A stretch of 15,161 nt of DNA from Ignavibacteria bacterium (GCA_026417195.1 JAOADS010000034.1:1-15161), one strand, 5' to 3'. Positions 1 through 7,684 are shown, counted from the stretch's first letter. Program-made: numbers and translations. Notes: a model not told the origin generated them from the sequence alone.

Positions 1-1
1 C

Positions 2-1327
2 CTTACAGACAGAGAGGCTAGGAGAGTTCTGGAAAAAGTGATTAGCTATTCAAAAGCTGACTCAGTTTCGGTTACATTGTCTGGTACAGACAGGTTTAAC
101 ATGAGATTTGCGGTGAATTCACTGACTACTAACGGATATGAAGACGGATTGTTTGTTCAGATAACTTCAAATATCGGATTCAAAACAGGTAGTGTCAGCA
201 TTAACAGGACGGATGATAACTCAATTCATGAGGCTGTAAGAAGGTCTGAAGATATAGCAAGACTTTCTCCCGATAACAAAGAGTTTGTTCCGCCTCCGGT
301 ACAGGAGAAATACCTTACAGCAAAGAATTATTCGGCAATTACTGCATCTCTTACAAACTCTTCAAGGGTATCTGTATTATCGGAGATAATCGGTAAATCT
401 AAAACTTATGAAGTAGATTCAGCGGGTTATTATGAAGACAATGTAAATTTCACCGCAATATTGAACAGTAACGGCTTATTTGCTTATAATCTTGCCACAG
501 AGGCTGAATTCTCAGCTACTTCGAGAACTAGAGATAAGACCGGTTCCAGCAGGGTGCAAAGCATTAATGTAGATTTCGGTAAACTTAATTTTTCTGAACT
601 TTCAGAAAGAGTTGTAAATAAAGCCAGACTTTCTGCAAATCCGAAGGAAATAAAACCAGGCCGATATACTGTTATACTTGAGCCTGCTGCTGTATCAGAT
701 ATGGTTTCAAGACTTGTGTCATTTATGAGTGCCAGAGCAGCTGATGAAGGAAGAAGTTTTTTTTCTGAGCCAGACGGAAATAAATTGGGAAAGAAAATCT
801 TACCTGATACAGTCAATATCTATTCTGATCCCTCAGATGAGCTTGCCCCGGATATTCCTTTTACCAGTGAAGGATATTCCAGAAATAAAGTTATATGGTT
901 TGAAAACGGTATATTAAGGAATCTTCACAGAAATGCATATTGGGCTGCTAAAACTTCGCAGCCATTAATACCCTATCCTTCAAATTTAATTATGAAAGGA
1001 ACAAGTAAAACACTTGATGAGATTATTTCAGATACCGATTATGCCGTTCTAGTAACCAGACTCTGGTACATAAGAACAGTTGAGAATAAAACCATGCTTC
1101 TTACCGGACTTACAAGAGATGGTGCTTTTGAAGTAAGGGATGGGAAAATAACTAATTCGGTTAAAAATTTCAGATTCAATGAGAGCCCTGTGAATGTTCT
1201 TTCTAATATAATTGACATAGGGAAAACAGAGAAAGCTTCAGGTAGTGAAAGTGGAAACTTTTCTATAGCAGTTCCTCCGTTAAAAGTGGCAAATTTTAAT
1301 TTTTCAAGTTTATCTGATGCAGTATGA
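2..1327 (+). CDS. TldE/PmbA-like metalloprotease-family protein, 5' partial
   Basis: TldD/TldE (PmbA) family member; the TldD-TldE pair is a metal-dependent peptidase that matures small peptides and degrades unfolded ones. A GTG lies at 38, but the frame is open to position 2 and the extra residues (LTDREARRVLEKV) read like the family's normal N-terminus, so the real start is probably just outside the window. The region reading SFMSARAADEGRSFF matches the place where TldE/PmbA proteins lack the HExxxH zinc motif of TldD, and no HExxxH occurs anywhere, so this is the non-catalytic TldE-type partner. The C-terminal segment with IAVPPLKVANFNFSS also fits the family. A tldD partner would be expected just upstream, but cannot be seen. 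The stop overlaps the next gene's start (ATGA), so the recombinase is probably co-transcribed and translationally coupled. Confidence 0.85.
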   Translation, partial: LTDREARRVLEKVISYSKADSVSVTLSGTDRFNMRFAVNSLTTNGYEDGLFVQITSNIGFKTGSVSINRTDDNSIHEAVRRSEDIARLSPDNKEFVPPPVQEKYLTAKNYSAITASLTNSSRVSVLSEIIGKSKTYEVDSAGYYEDNVNFTAILNSNGLFAYNLATEAEFSATSRTRDKTGSSRVQSINVDFGKLNFSELSERVVNKARLSANPKEIKPGRYTVILEPAAVSDMVSRLVSFMSARAADEGRSFFSEPDGNKLGKKILPDTVNIYSDPSDELAPDIPFTSEGYSRNKVIWFENGILRNLHRNAYWAAKTSQPLIPYPSNLIMKGTSKTLDEIISDTDYAVLVTRLWYIRTVENKTMLLTGLTRDGAFEVRDGKITNSVKNFRFNESPVNVLSNIIDIGKTEKASGSESGNFSIAVPPLKVANFNFSSLSDAV

Positions 1328-2253
1328 AACTGACAGATGCCATAGGTAAGTTTGTAAACTATCTTATAACGGAAAGGAATTATTCAAAACACACAGTATT
1401 TGGATATTCTTCGGATTTAAATGAGCTTTATTCTTTCATAGCAAGGAAAGTTGAAAGTAAAAATCCCAGAGTTGTTTTAGAATACATTGATGAGAGAACT
1501 TTGAAAGATTTTCTAGCATCCTATGTTCAAAGCGAGGAACATGAATACTCAAGAAAGACAATCTCCAGAAAAATATCAGCGTTAAAATCATTCTACAAAT
1601 TTCTTAACCGTAAAAAGATTTTTGACAGGAATCCCGCTTCAGGTTTGATATTTCCTAAACTTCAAAAAAAGTTACCACATTCCGTAGAAGAAAAGAAAAT
1701 CCTGGAATTATTGGAATCTTCTTATTTCGGAGATGATATATGGGGTTTGAGAGATAGAGCAATTATAGATTTGCTTTATACTTCAGGTATCAGATTGAGT
1801 GAACTGGTTTCTCTTACTGTTGATAAAATTGATCTTGCCGGTTGTACAGTAAAGGTTAAAGGCAAAGGAAAGAAAGAAAGGATTATCCCGATAGGAAGTT
1901 CAGCAGCCGGCAATGTTGCAGCTTATCTGAACAGAAGAGATAAGTATTTTCAAGACAGGAATATTAATTATGATCAGTCCGTTGTTTTTAACTCAAAAAA
2001 CGGGCAGAGAATGTATCCAGCACTTTTAAACCGGATAACATATAAATATTTATCAAAGATTTCCGAGTCAAAGAAAAAAAGTCCTCATGTTCTTCGTCAT
2101 TCGTTTGCAACTCATATGATGAACAGGGGGGCAGATCTGAGAGCCTTAAAAGAGCTTCTCGGCCATTCAAGTTTATCTACTACTCAGATTTACACTCACG
2201 TTTCCAAAGACAGACTCAAATCAATTTATAAAAAAGCACATCCTAAGGGTTAA
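1324..2253 (+). CDS. xerC: Tyrosine recombinase, XerC/XerD type
   Basis: Site-specific tyrosine recombinase; Xer proteins resolve chromosome dimers at dif sites near the replication terminus. The 309-aa length is typical of XerC/XerD. An N-terminal SAM-like DNA-binding domain covers about residues 5-95 (FVNYLITERNYSKHTVFGY, typical of Xer). The catalytic domain has every active-site residue: R157 in GIRLSEL, K181 in GKGKKER, H255 and R258 in HVLRHSFATHM, H281 in LGHSS, and nucleophile Y290 in QIYTH. The start ATG overlaps the preceding stop by 4 bases. The full catalytic set, standard length and housekeeping neighbour favour a chromosomal Xer recombinase over a mobile-element integrase. XerC and XerD cannot be told apart with certainty here; the symbol is a best guess. 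Confidence 0.9.
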   Translation: MKLTDAIGKFVNYLITERNYSKHTVFGYSSDLNELYSFIARKVESKNPRVVLEYIDERTLKDFLASYVQSEEHEYSRKTISRKISALKSFYKFLNRKKIFDRNPASGLIFPKLQKKLPHSVEEKKILELLESSYFGDDIWGLRDRAIIDLLYTSGIRLSELVSLTVDKIDLAGCTVKVKGKGKKERIIPIGSSAAGNVAAYLNRRDKYFQDRNINYDQSVVFNSKNGQRMYPALLNRITYKYLSKISESKKKSPHVLRHSFATHMMNRGADLRALKELLGHSSLSTTQIYTHVSKDRLKSIYKKAHPKG

Positions 2254-2320
2254 TATAACGAAAATCGTTATATCAAGCTGAGTATTTACGTTACATAATG
2301 ACCTTAAATAACGATTTTCG
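2253..2320. repeat. Nested inverted repeats downstream of the Xer gene
   Basis: A 9-bp perfect inverted repeat, ATATAACGA (2253-2261) and TCGTTATAT (2265-2273) around AAA, starts at the last base of the Xer gene. Part of it, CGAAAATCGTTA (2259-2270), is repeated in inverted orientation as TAACGATTTTCG at 2309-2320, so two alternative hairpins could form. There is no T-run, so it is not a standard intrinsic terminator. It could be an mRNA 3' end structure, an operator or a protein-binding site. Confidence 0.55.
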
Positions 2321-2346
2321 GTGAGGAGATATTTAATTAAACCGAG

Positions 2347-2354
2347 TATCTTTG
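2347..2354 (+). promoter_or_regulatory. Bacteroidota-type -7 promoter element
   Basis: TATCTTTG matches the Bacteroidota sigma-factor -7 consensus TAnnTTTG exactly. It lies 25 bases before the GTG of the 87-aa gene, giving a short leader of about 20 nt. No good -33 TTTG is visible at the usual distance; the closest is a weak TTTTCGG near 2315-2321. Confidence 0.5.
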
Positions 2355-2379
2355 CATAAATTTAAAACTAATCTAAAAC

Positions 2380-2643
2380 GTGAGAGCAGGCGAAAACAAA
2401 ATTTTTTTCTCAAAAGAAGAGGCTGAAAAAGGGAGAGAAAGGCTCAGGCAATTTAAAATTGAACTAAGTAAGGTAATTACTGAGGAAGCCTGGAAACATT
2501 TTCCTGAGCTTGCAAAACTTGATCTTGATAAGTTTGATAAATTCCAGCAGATTGTTTCAGATGCTTCGGAGACTATTAGTTTTAAAATTAATAATCTCCA
2601 TGGCAAAACGAACAGAAAATCCACCAGAATTACTACGGAATAA
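2380..2643 (+). CDS. Hypothetical small helical protein
   Basis: 87-aa charged protein of no family I recognise. It starts with GTG: an in-frame TAA at 2374 leaves no room for an earlier start, and the first internal ATG would leave little of the frame. It is rich in Lys and Glu (SKEEAEKGRERLRQF) with a hydrophobic periodicity suggesting amphipathic helices over residues 12-70, and a basic tail (KTNRKSTR). There is no signal peptide or membrane segment, so it is probably cytoplasmic. A good -7 promoter element sits just upstream, supporting a real transcript. Frames overlapping it in other phases show no promoter or conserved-looking protein. Function unknown. Confidence 0.55.
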   Translation: MRAGENKIFFSKEEAEKGRERLRQFKIELSKVITEEAWKHFPELAKLDLDKFDKFQQIVSDASETISFKINNLHGKTNRKSTRITTE

Positions 2644-2737
2644 TAACTTTAACATAAATCCCATTATCAACCAAGGAATTAATCTATTTCCATCAATCTA
2701 ACCTTGTAACAAAAAGACTAATTTATTAAATTGCAAC

Positions 2738-3532
2738 ATGAAATTGGGGATAGGATTCTGGATTGGTATTACAGGCGCAATCTTAGGTCTTGGGATAGCG
2801 ATAGCTGTTTCAGTCCTCACAGAACAGTGGTTAGCAGTAGCCATTATAATTATAGCTACAGTATTTGTTGCAGCGATCATATGGTATGTGATTTTAAAGC
2901 CGGTTCATATACGAACCCGACTTGAAAAAAACGGTGTGCCGGCAGAAGCCAGAATTATCAAAGTTTCCGATACCGGCGTAACAGTAAATAAGCATCCACA
3001 AGTTAAATTACTTTTGGAAATAAACTCACAATATTCCGGTAAATATCTTGTAGAAACCAAACAGGTAATTTCAAGATTACAGGTCTCCCTTTTTCAGCCT
3101 GGTTCTGTTATACCTGTTTTGATTGATCCTAACGACAAAAATCTTGTAACAATTAATTACTCAGCTGGTGCATCATCATCTGGTTCTTACAGCAGCGACA
3201 GGGTGAATACCGGTCCCTGGGCTGGTATGTCTCAAAAAGAAGTACAGGAAAAATTACTGGAAAACCAGAAAAAATGGGAAGAGATATCAGCAAAAGGAAT
3301 ATATACAAGAGCAATTGTAATTAAGTATACATGGTTAGGGGTTTATGTCAATGGTCAGAATCCAGCAGTAGAACTTGAACTGGAAGTTCTGCCTCAAGAT
3401 AGATCATCATTCAGGTCTAAAGCCTGGGCCGTCATTAAGGAATCTTCAGTACCACTATACCAGCCGGGCGAAGAGATATTCGTAAAATACTTACCAGAAA
3501 ATACATCTGTTGTAGCAGTAGCACACTCCTAA
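2738..3532 (+). CDS. Membrane protein with a duplicated DUF3592-like domain
   Basis: 264-aa predicted inner-membrane protein. Two hydrophobic segments (about residues 7-26 and 32-53) form an N-terminal hairpin. Two copies of one beta-rich domain follow, at about 63-139 and 183-262. The copies share the order G-V/I, ARIIK/AIVIK, GV.VN, P.V.L.LE and QPG..I.V with a late P and V, for example SDTGVTVNKHPQVKLLLEI against TWLGVYVNGQNPAVELELEV, and LFQPGSVIPVLIDP against LYQPGEEIFVKYLP. This layout resembles DUF3592-type membrane-anchored proteins of unknown role, recognised by pattern only. A Ser/Gly-rich linker and short helix (about 143-182) separate the copies. No clear RBS precedes the ATG at 2738. 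No enzymatic motif is visible. Confidence 0.7.
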   Translation: MKLGIGFWIGITGAILGLGIAIAVSVLTEQWLAVAIIIIATVFVAAIIWYVILKPVHIRTRLEKNGVPAEARIIKVSDTGVTVNKHPQVKLLLEINSQYSGKYLVETKQVISRLQVSLFQPGSVIPVLIDPNDKNLVTINYSAGASSSGSYSSDRVNTGPWAGMSQKEVQEKLLENQKKWEEISAKGIYTRAIVIKYTWLGVYVNGQNPAVELELEVLPQDRSSFRSKAWAVIKESSVPLYQPGEEIFVKYLPENTSVVAVAHS

Positions 3533-3535
3533 ATT

Positions 3536-3577
3536 ACGTTACCTGTTTCAGTTATTTACTTTTGAAGTAAGTAACGT
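3536..3577. repeat. Intergenic inverted repeat with nested hairpin
   Basis: ACGTTAC (3536-3542) pairs with GTAACGT (3571-3577), and TTACTT (3556-3561) pairs with AAGTAA (3565-3570) around a TTG loop. The right inner arm touches the right outer arm, giving a stem with a bulge on the left side only. There is no T-run. It sits between two genes on the same strand and could be an mRNA end or a regulatory site for the downstream barrel gene. Confidence 0.45.
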
Positions 3578-3585
3578 TAAATTTG
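3578..3585 (+). promoter_or_regulatory. Possible -7 promoter element
   Basis: TAAATTTG fits TAnnTTTG and lies 26 bases before the ATG at 3612, immediately after the right arm of the intergenic inverted repeat. No TTTG is found at the usual -33 spacing, so support is weak. A repressor bound to the inverted repeat would cover this promoter. Confidence 0.35.
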
Positions 3586-3600
3586 TAACGAAATTAAATT

Positions 3601-3607
3601 AGGAGGG
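3601..3607 (+). promoter_or_regulatory. Strong Shine-Dalgarno site
   Basis: AGGAGGG lies 4 bases before the ATG at 3612. It stands out because most other starts in the window have no recognisable Shine-Dalgarno sequence, which suggests high translation of the barrel gene. Confidence 0.7.
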
Positions 3608-3611
3608 ATTA

Positions 3612-4361
3612 ATGAAAAAATACTTAATTTTCTGTTTTACCATTTTAATAGTATTAAACTTTTCTTCATTCTCTCAAATCAAGATTAAATCCGCTAAACT
3701 TCCAAAGTATTCTGTTTCAGCATCGATTGGTTACAATTTTGTAGTTGGGAGTGCAAACGGAAATGTATATGATTTAAGTATTCTGGAATCAGGATATTCA
3801 TCAAATGCTTTCACATCTAAAAATCTTGGGATGCAACAAGGTGCTGGGATTGCTGTTACCGGAAAAATGTCTATAAACAAAAAAAGAAATTTGAGGTTAA
3901 CCGGTATGATCGGATATGATCATTTTTACAACACGGGAGATAAAGGAAGAAACAGGACAAGATGGCAAATATTCAGTCTTTATCCGGGTATTGAGTTTAA
4001 TAACGGGAAAGTTTTCGCAAGTATGGAAGCAGGATATTCACTTGTATTCGGTGCCTGGCAGAGTGACGTTGTGTTCCCGGATAATTCAACTTCCAATATA
4101 TATGTCAAATTCAAACCTGCCAGCAGAATAGGAGCAGCTGTAGGAACAGGTATTGTGTTCAAAATGAACAGAAAAATGAACTTTACAGTAGGACTAAAAG
4201 GTGTGTGGGCGAATATATTTCCTAAATTTAACAAAACTTCCAGCTCAGGTTACGAGTTATATATTAATGATTCTGCTAATAACAACGGGATTGAAATAGG
4301 GGGTACCAAAGAAATTATTTATTTGCAGTTAAATACCGGAATTACCTTTAGTCTGAAATAA
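3612..4361 (+). CDS. Predicted outer-membrane beta-barrel protein
   Basis: 249-aa secreted protein. The N-terminus (MKKYLIFCFTILIVLNFSSFSQ) is a classic signal peptide, with cleavage likely near residue 21, before the Gln that typically begins mature exported proteins in this group. The rest alternates hydrophobic and polar residues with many aromatics (YSVSASIGYNFVVG, LRLTGMIGYDHFY, VFASMEAGYSLVFG, MNFTVGLKGVWANIF, IIYLQLNTGITFSLK), as expected for about 8 transmembrane beta-strands, and ends on a strand-like segment with a near-terminal Phe. It resembles generic porin-like or OmpA-barrel proteins, but no specific family or substrate can be named. The start is fixed by the AGGAGGG site. A strong terminator follows, and the ctlX-like gene converges on it from the other strand. 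Confidence 0.7.
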   Translation: MKKYLIFCFTILIVLNFSSFSQIKIKSAKLPKYSVSASIGYNFVVGSANGNVYDLSILESGYSSNAFTSKNLGMQQGAGIAVTGKMSINKKRNLRLTGMIGYDHFYNTGDKGRNRTRWQIFSLYPGIEFNNGKVFASMEAGYSLVFGAWQSDVVFPDNSTSNIYVKFKPASRIGAAVGTGIVFKMNRKMNFTVGLKGVWANIFPKFNKTSSSGYELYINDSANNNGIEIGGTKEIIYLQLNTGITFSLK

Positions 4362-4387
4362 GCTGGTAAGATTATATTCTAACTATG

Positions 4388-4421
4388 AACGGGTGTTTAA
4401 TAATCACCCGTTATTTTTTTT
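4388..4421 (+). terminator. Intrinsic terminator of the barrel gene
   Basis: Perfect 8-bp stem AACGGGTG (4388-4395) and CACCCGTT (4405-4412) with a 9-nt loop, followed by a run of 8 T (4414-4421). It terminates plus-strand transcription. The right arm contains the stop codon of the convergent minus-strand gene (4404-4406). There is no T-run for the minus strand, so it may not work well in that direction. Confidence 0.88.
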
Positions 4422-5351
4422 GTTGGATAGAGATGGGAGAAATATTTCAGCAAGCATACATCTTACACTTCCTCCGCCAACTTTTTCTATAGTGTTAACT
4501 TCAGCTGAAATAATTTCTCCATGCTTTTTTAATAAATCCATCTGATCTGGTTTGAATGTATTTTGTGCATTTGAAGACATTAGAATAAATTTTTCATGTC
4601 TGTTATTTTCCAATTGTAAAATATTTGCACAAAAGTTATGCATTTGTGTTTTGTTAATAGAAAGTATGTTTCTGCCTGTTTCAGCTAATGAATTCATTAT
4701 TCTTTCCCTGTCTTTTTGATGTATACATTCCTCGCAAATTACGCAGAAATTTTCCCCTAAGCTCATTATAACATTAGTATGGTAGATTTCCCTTCCGTTA
4801 TTGTCGTAGGCTCTGAAAAAAAATCTGTTATTGACAGATATTCCAATTGTACTGCAGAAAACGTCAAATAGAACCCTGCTTGTGCGAGATGATTCACACG
4901 CATAGGCTGATTTATTGATTCTGTCAAGGACAACTGATCCTGTGCCTTCTAGGAAAAAACCATCAGATTCATATCTGGTAAAATCATATATCCTGTTAAT
5001 TCTGAACTGAGATAGTTTTTTCAGGAGAATTTCTGTTTTTCTTTCTCTTCTGCGTTTGGGAGAATACATAGGAAACAGAATTAAATCCCCGTTCTCAAAA
5101 GTAACGAACCAGTTGTTTGGGAATACAGCATCAGGCAGATCTTCTTCTCCAAAACTAAGCGTAATTACCTGAATACCTTTGTTTTCCAGCTCACGGACCA
5201 TTTTTTCAAATTCAAGATTAGCCCTAAGTGTAATATCATCTGAATTTTCATTTGATTTCTTCTGGAAAAAGTTAGTGTCTGTAGTTTCAGTATTGAAACC
5301 GAATCTTTCCGGCTTTACCATAACTACTGTATTTGCAGTTTGCCTATGCAT
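4404..5351 (-). CDS. ctlX: Citrulline/arginine hydrolase, CtlX-like (guanidino-modifying superfamily)
   Basis: Amidinotransferase/arginine-deiminase superfamily enzyme; the CtlX group hydrolyses citrulline or related guanidino/ureido compounds through a Cys-His-acid active site. Family landmarks appear in order: NTVVMVKPERFGFN near the start, PDAVFPNNW with D74, LEGTGSVVLDR with E135, YHTNVIMSLGE with H191, and GGGSVRCMLAEIFLP with C298 as the predicted nucleophile. Length is about 315 aa, as usual. I chose the ATG at 5351 because family members begin just before the NTV segment; an upstream in-frame ATG at 5375 would add 8 residues and lie deeper inside terC. The chosen ATG overlaps the terC stop in ATGCATAG, so the two are probably translationally coupled. 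Cytoplasmic. Exact substrate is not determined by the sequence. Confidence 0.85.
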   Translation of the reverse strand: MHRQTANTVVMVKPERFGFNTETTDTNFFQKKSNENSDDITLRANLEFEKMVRELENKGIQVITLSFGEEDLPDAVFPNNWFVTFENGDLILFPMYSPKRRRERKTEILLKKLSQFRINRIYDFTRYESDGFFLEGTGSVVLDRINKSAYACESSRTSRVLFDVFCSTIGISVNNRFFFRAYDNNGREIYHTNVIMSLGENFCVICEECIHQKDRERIMNSLAETGRNILSINKTQMHNFCANILQLENNRHEKFILMSSNAQNTFKPDQMDLLKKHGEIISAEVNTIEKVGGGSVRCMLAEIFLPSLSNKKNNG

Positions 5352-6072
5352 CGAATTGTCTTTGTTTAAGCTCAACCGGTGTGGATGCCTTTGATCTGAT
5401 TCTGATATTGATCATTTCGACGAATACTGAAAAAGCCATAGCAAAATAAATGTATCCTTTTGGTATATGTTGATCAAATCCTTCCGTGATAAGTGAAACT
5501 CCTATAAGAAGCAGAAAACTTAGTGCTAATATTTTTACAGTTGGATGGCGATGCACGAAATCACTTACTGATTTCGCTGTAAACATCATAAAGCCTACAG
5601 CTATTACAATAGCTGCTACCATAATCCAGAATATATTTGTCATTCCAACCGCGGTAATAACAGAATCAAGTGAGAACACAATGTCAAGCAATATGATCTG
5701 AATAATTACAGATGAAAAACTTGTAATTTTAATTTTCTTTATTTTTTTCTCTTCCGGACCTTCAAGTTTGTCATGGATTTCAAAAGTACTCTTGGCGAGA
5801 AGAAAAAGTCCTCCTGAAATTAGAATAATGTCCCTTCCAGATATTTCATTTCCTAGAACTGAAAAAATTGGCTCAGTTAATTTCATAATTAAAGTTACGG
5901 AAAAAAGAAGTGCTATTCTCATCAGCATAGCCAGTGACAGACCAATGAGTCGGGCTTTTTGTTGCTGATGAAGCGGAAGCTTGCCTGCTAAGATTGATAT
6001 GAAAATTATATTATCTATGCCAAGTACTATTTCAAGAACAGTAAGTGTAATTAAAGCAGCTACAATTTCCAT
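5344..6072 (-). CDS. TerC-family integral membrane protein
   Basis: 242-aa polytopic inner-membrane protein of the TerC family, whose members include tellurite-resistance TerC and the manganese exporters Alx and MeeF/MeeY. Both diagnostic acidic motifs are present: LEIVLGIDNIIFISIL (D20, N21) near the N-terminus and LLDIVFSLDSVITAVGM (D130, D136) at the matching position of the second half. About seven hydrophobic segments are visible, with a charged cytoplasmic loop (GPEEKKIKKIKI, residues 105-116). The length is that of the short TerC form without a CBS domain. It starts 25 bases after the T9SS propeller gene and overlaps the ctlX-like gene, so it sits mid-operon. No manganese riboswitch is visible upstream. 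Metal efflux is an inference from the family. Confidence 0.88.
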   Translation of the reverse strand: MEIVAALITLTVLEIVLGIDNIIFISILAGKLPLHQQQKARLIGLSLAMLMRIALLFSVTLIMKLTEPIFSVLGNEISGRDIILISGGLFLLAKSTFEIHDKLEGPEEKKIKKIKITSFSSVIIQIILLDIVFSLDSVITAVGMTNIFWIMVAAIVIAVGFMMFTAKSVSDFVHRHPTVKILALSFLLLIGVSLITEGFDQHIPKGYIYFAMAFSVFVEMINIRIRSKASTPVELKQRQFDA

Positions 6073-6097
6073 ATATTAGTAATTAGTTCAGAATTAT

Positions 6098-7684
6098 TTA
6101 CTTTGCCAGAATCATTTTGCGTGACTCTGAATATTCAGATGTGATTAGTCTGTAAAAATAAACTCCTCCTGCAAGATCATCTCCGTTAAACTCCGTTTCA
6201 TAAATCCCCGGTGAGAGTTCCTTTTCAAAGAGAGTTTTAATTTCCTGTCCATGAATGTTGTAAATTTTAATCAAAGCGTAAGCTGTTTTGTTTATTTCTA
6301 ATCTGATTTTAGTTAAAGCATTGAACGGGTTAGGGTAATTCTGATGTAATTTAGTGTGAATTGGAATCTGAGAAGCGATCTGAGAAATACCTATAGAGTT
6401 ATAGTCTATTATTGCACTCCAGGTTTGAAAAAGTCCCGTATAATTTCCCATCCATACTGGATAGAGCCTGCCGTTTCCTGAAGTAAGTCCTAAATTATCT
6501 CCCATGTTACCTGCACCTCCCGCTCCAGCTACCGGCGTTGGCTTAAATCGTTGAGAAGTGATTCTGAAATCAGTCCATGAATTTCCTCCGTCGGTTGACC
6601 GTGAAAGGTAAACATCAACGGAGTCAGCCTGATTTCTGCTGTCAAAGTAAATTATATTTACGCCTCCTCCTTCATCTACCCTTATAGCTGGAAAGAACTG
6701 ATTTCTTCCGTTATTCAGAGGATCCTGATTAACACGGATTCCAGATGACCAACTGTTACCTCCGTCAGTTGATCGGTGAAAAACTATATCTGGATCAGAT
6801 CCGGCAGGTGGAAGATTTTTATTTGTTGTTGCAATGTAAATCCATCCATTTCTTGCTCCACCTGTTTTATCAATATCAATTACAGGGAAACTGTTTGCCC
6901 TTATTGTCCAGGGTGATAGTTGTGTTGTTCTTATCCCGTTACAGTCAATTGCACATTCGTTAACGATCCAGTTATTTCCACCGTTTGTGGATTTTGCAAA
7001 TCCTATGCAATCTTCAGTAAACGGAGAGTTAGGCTGAGCAGAAGCCCAGACTGTATAGACAGTACCATCAGGACCTACAGATAACGCTGGTCCGAATGAA
7101 CGATTGCTTCCGAATGAGTTGTTTATCTGTGTTACTGAAGACCAGCTGATACCTGAGTTTGTTGTATATGAAACAACTATCGGAAAGGGCGCTGCAAATC
7201 TTGTCCATACCAGATAAGTTCTTCCGTAAAATGAGCTGAGAGGAGCATCATCTGTTCCGGGGAAACCCTTGTCCTGATCACCTGTTAGTATTGGATAATT
7301 GTTTGACCAGTTGAGGCCCTGATTGGTTGAGTAATTTGAAAACATTCCCTGGACTACACCTCCCTGGTGAGTCAATATGAAAATTCCGTTTTTATCTATC
7401 ACAGGTCCCGGATCACCACCGTGTCCTCCGTTTACAGGGGCTCCGTTGCATGTATCTGTTCCACGCCAGGAATTTCCTCCGTCTGTTGAAACATATATTC
7501 CTTCACTTCTGAAGTTAAGGAATATTGTATAAGCACTTGCGAAAAGAATCTGCTGGTTAAGAGGATGTCTGACTATAAATGGCTCTATCTGGGCTGATGA
7601 TGAAGGGTGAATTCTGAAATTAGGATATTGGGAAATTACAGTTTGGGTTATAGAAATAAAAAATATTACATATTTTATATTCAC
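6098..7684 (-). CDS. T9SS-exported Asp-box (BNR/sialidase-like) propeller protein
   Basis: 528-aa exported protein. A signal peptide covers about residues 1-19 (IKYVIFFISITQTVISQ). Six Asp-box motifs follow: STDGGNSW (66), STNQGLNW (119), TTNSGISW (174), STNGGNNW (232), STDGGNSW (305) and STDGGNSW (363), as in a six-bladed sialidase-like beta-propeller. From about 447 there is a type A T9SS sorting domain: LHQNYPNPFN, IKIYNIHGQEI, LAGGVYFYRL and a terminal SRKMILAK. It should cross the outer membrane through T9SS and be anchored or released at the surface. The arginine triad of a true sialidase cannot be confirmed, so glycosidase activity is not claimed. The start is GTG; no ATG lies in a suitable place and a stop is upstream at 7697. 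It leads terC and the ctlX-like gene. Confidence 0.85.
   Translation of the reverse strand: MNIKYVIFFISITQTVISQYPNFRIHPSSSAQIEPFIVRHPLNQQILFASAYTIFLNFRSEGIYVSTDGGNSWRGTDTCNGAPVNGGHGGDPGPVIDKNGIFILTHQGGVVQGMFSNYSTNQGLNWSNNYPILTGDQDKGFPGTDDAPLSSFYGRTYLVWTRFAAPFPIVVSYTTNSGISWSSVTQINNSFGSNRSFGPALSVGPDGTVYTVWASAQPNSPFTEDCIGFAKSTNGGNNWIVNECAIDCNGIRTTQLSPWTIRANSFPVIDIDKTGGARNGWIYIATTNKNLPPAGSDPDIVFHRSTDGGNSWSSGIRVNQDPLNNGRNQFFPAIRVDEGGGVNIIYFDSRNQADSVDVYLSRSTDGGNSWTDFRITSQRFKPTPVAGAGGAGNMGDNLGLTSGNGRLYPVWMGNYTGLFQTWSAIIDYNSIGISQIASQIPIHTKLHQNYPNPFNALTKIRLEINKTAYALIKIYNIHGQEIKTLFEKELSPGIYETEFNGDDLAGGVYFYRLITSEYSESRKMILAK

Noticed and set aside
484..816. Open frame antisense to the TldE-like gene
   Set aside because: It lies wholly inside a clear family member on the other strand, with no promoter, RBS or recognisable protein motif.
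1324..2253. Tyrosine recombinase as the integrase of a mobile element
   Set aside because: Standard Xer length and motifs, coupled to a TldE-type housekeeping gene, with no att repeats, tRNA or phage genes nearby.
2373..2624. 83-codon antisense frame over the small hypothetical gene
   Set aside because: Ser/Leu-rich low-complexity protein typical of antisense frames; the plus-strand frame has a -7 element and better helical character.
2510..2701. Overlapping plus-strand frame beyond the 87-aa gene
   Set aside because: It is mostly out-of-phase reading of the same bases, with no start signal and no pattern of its own.
6098..7684. Calling the six-Asp-box protein an active sialidase
   Set aside because: Asp-boxes only show the fold. 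The catalytic arginine triad and Tyr/Glu pair could not be placed with confidence.
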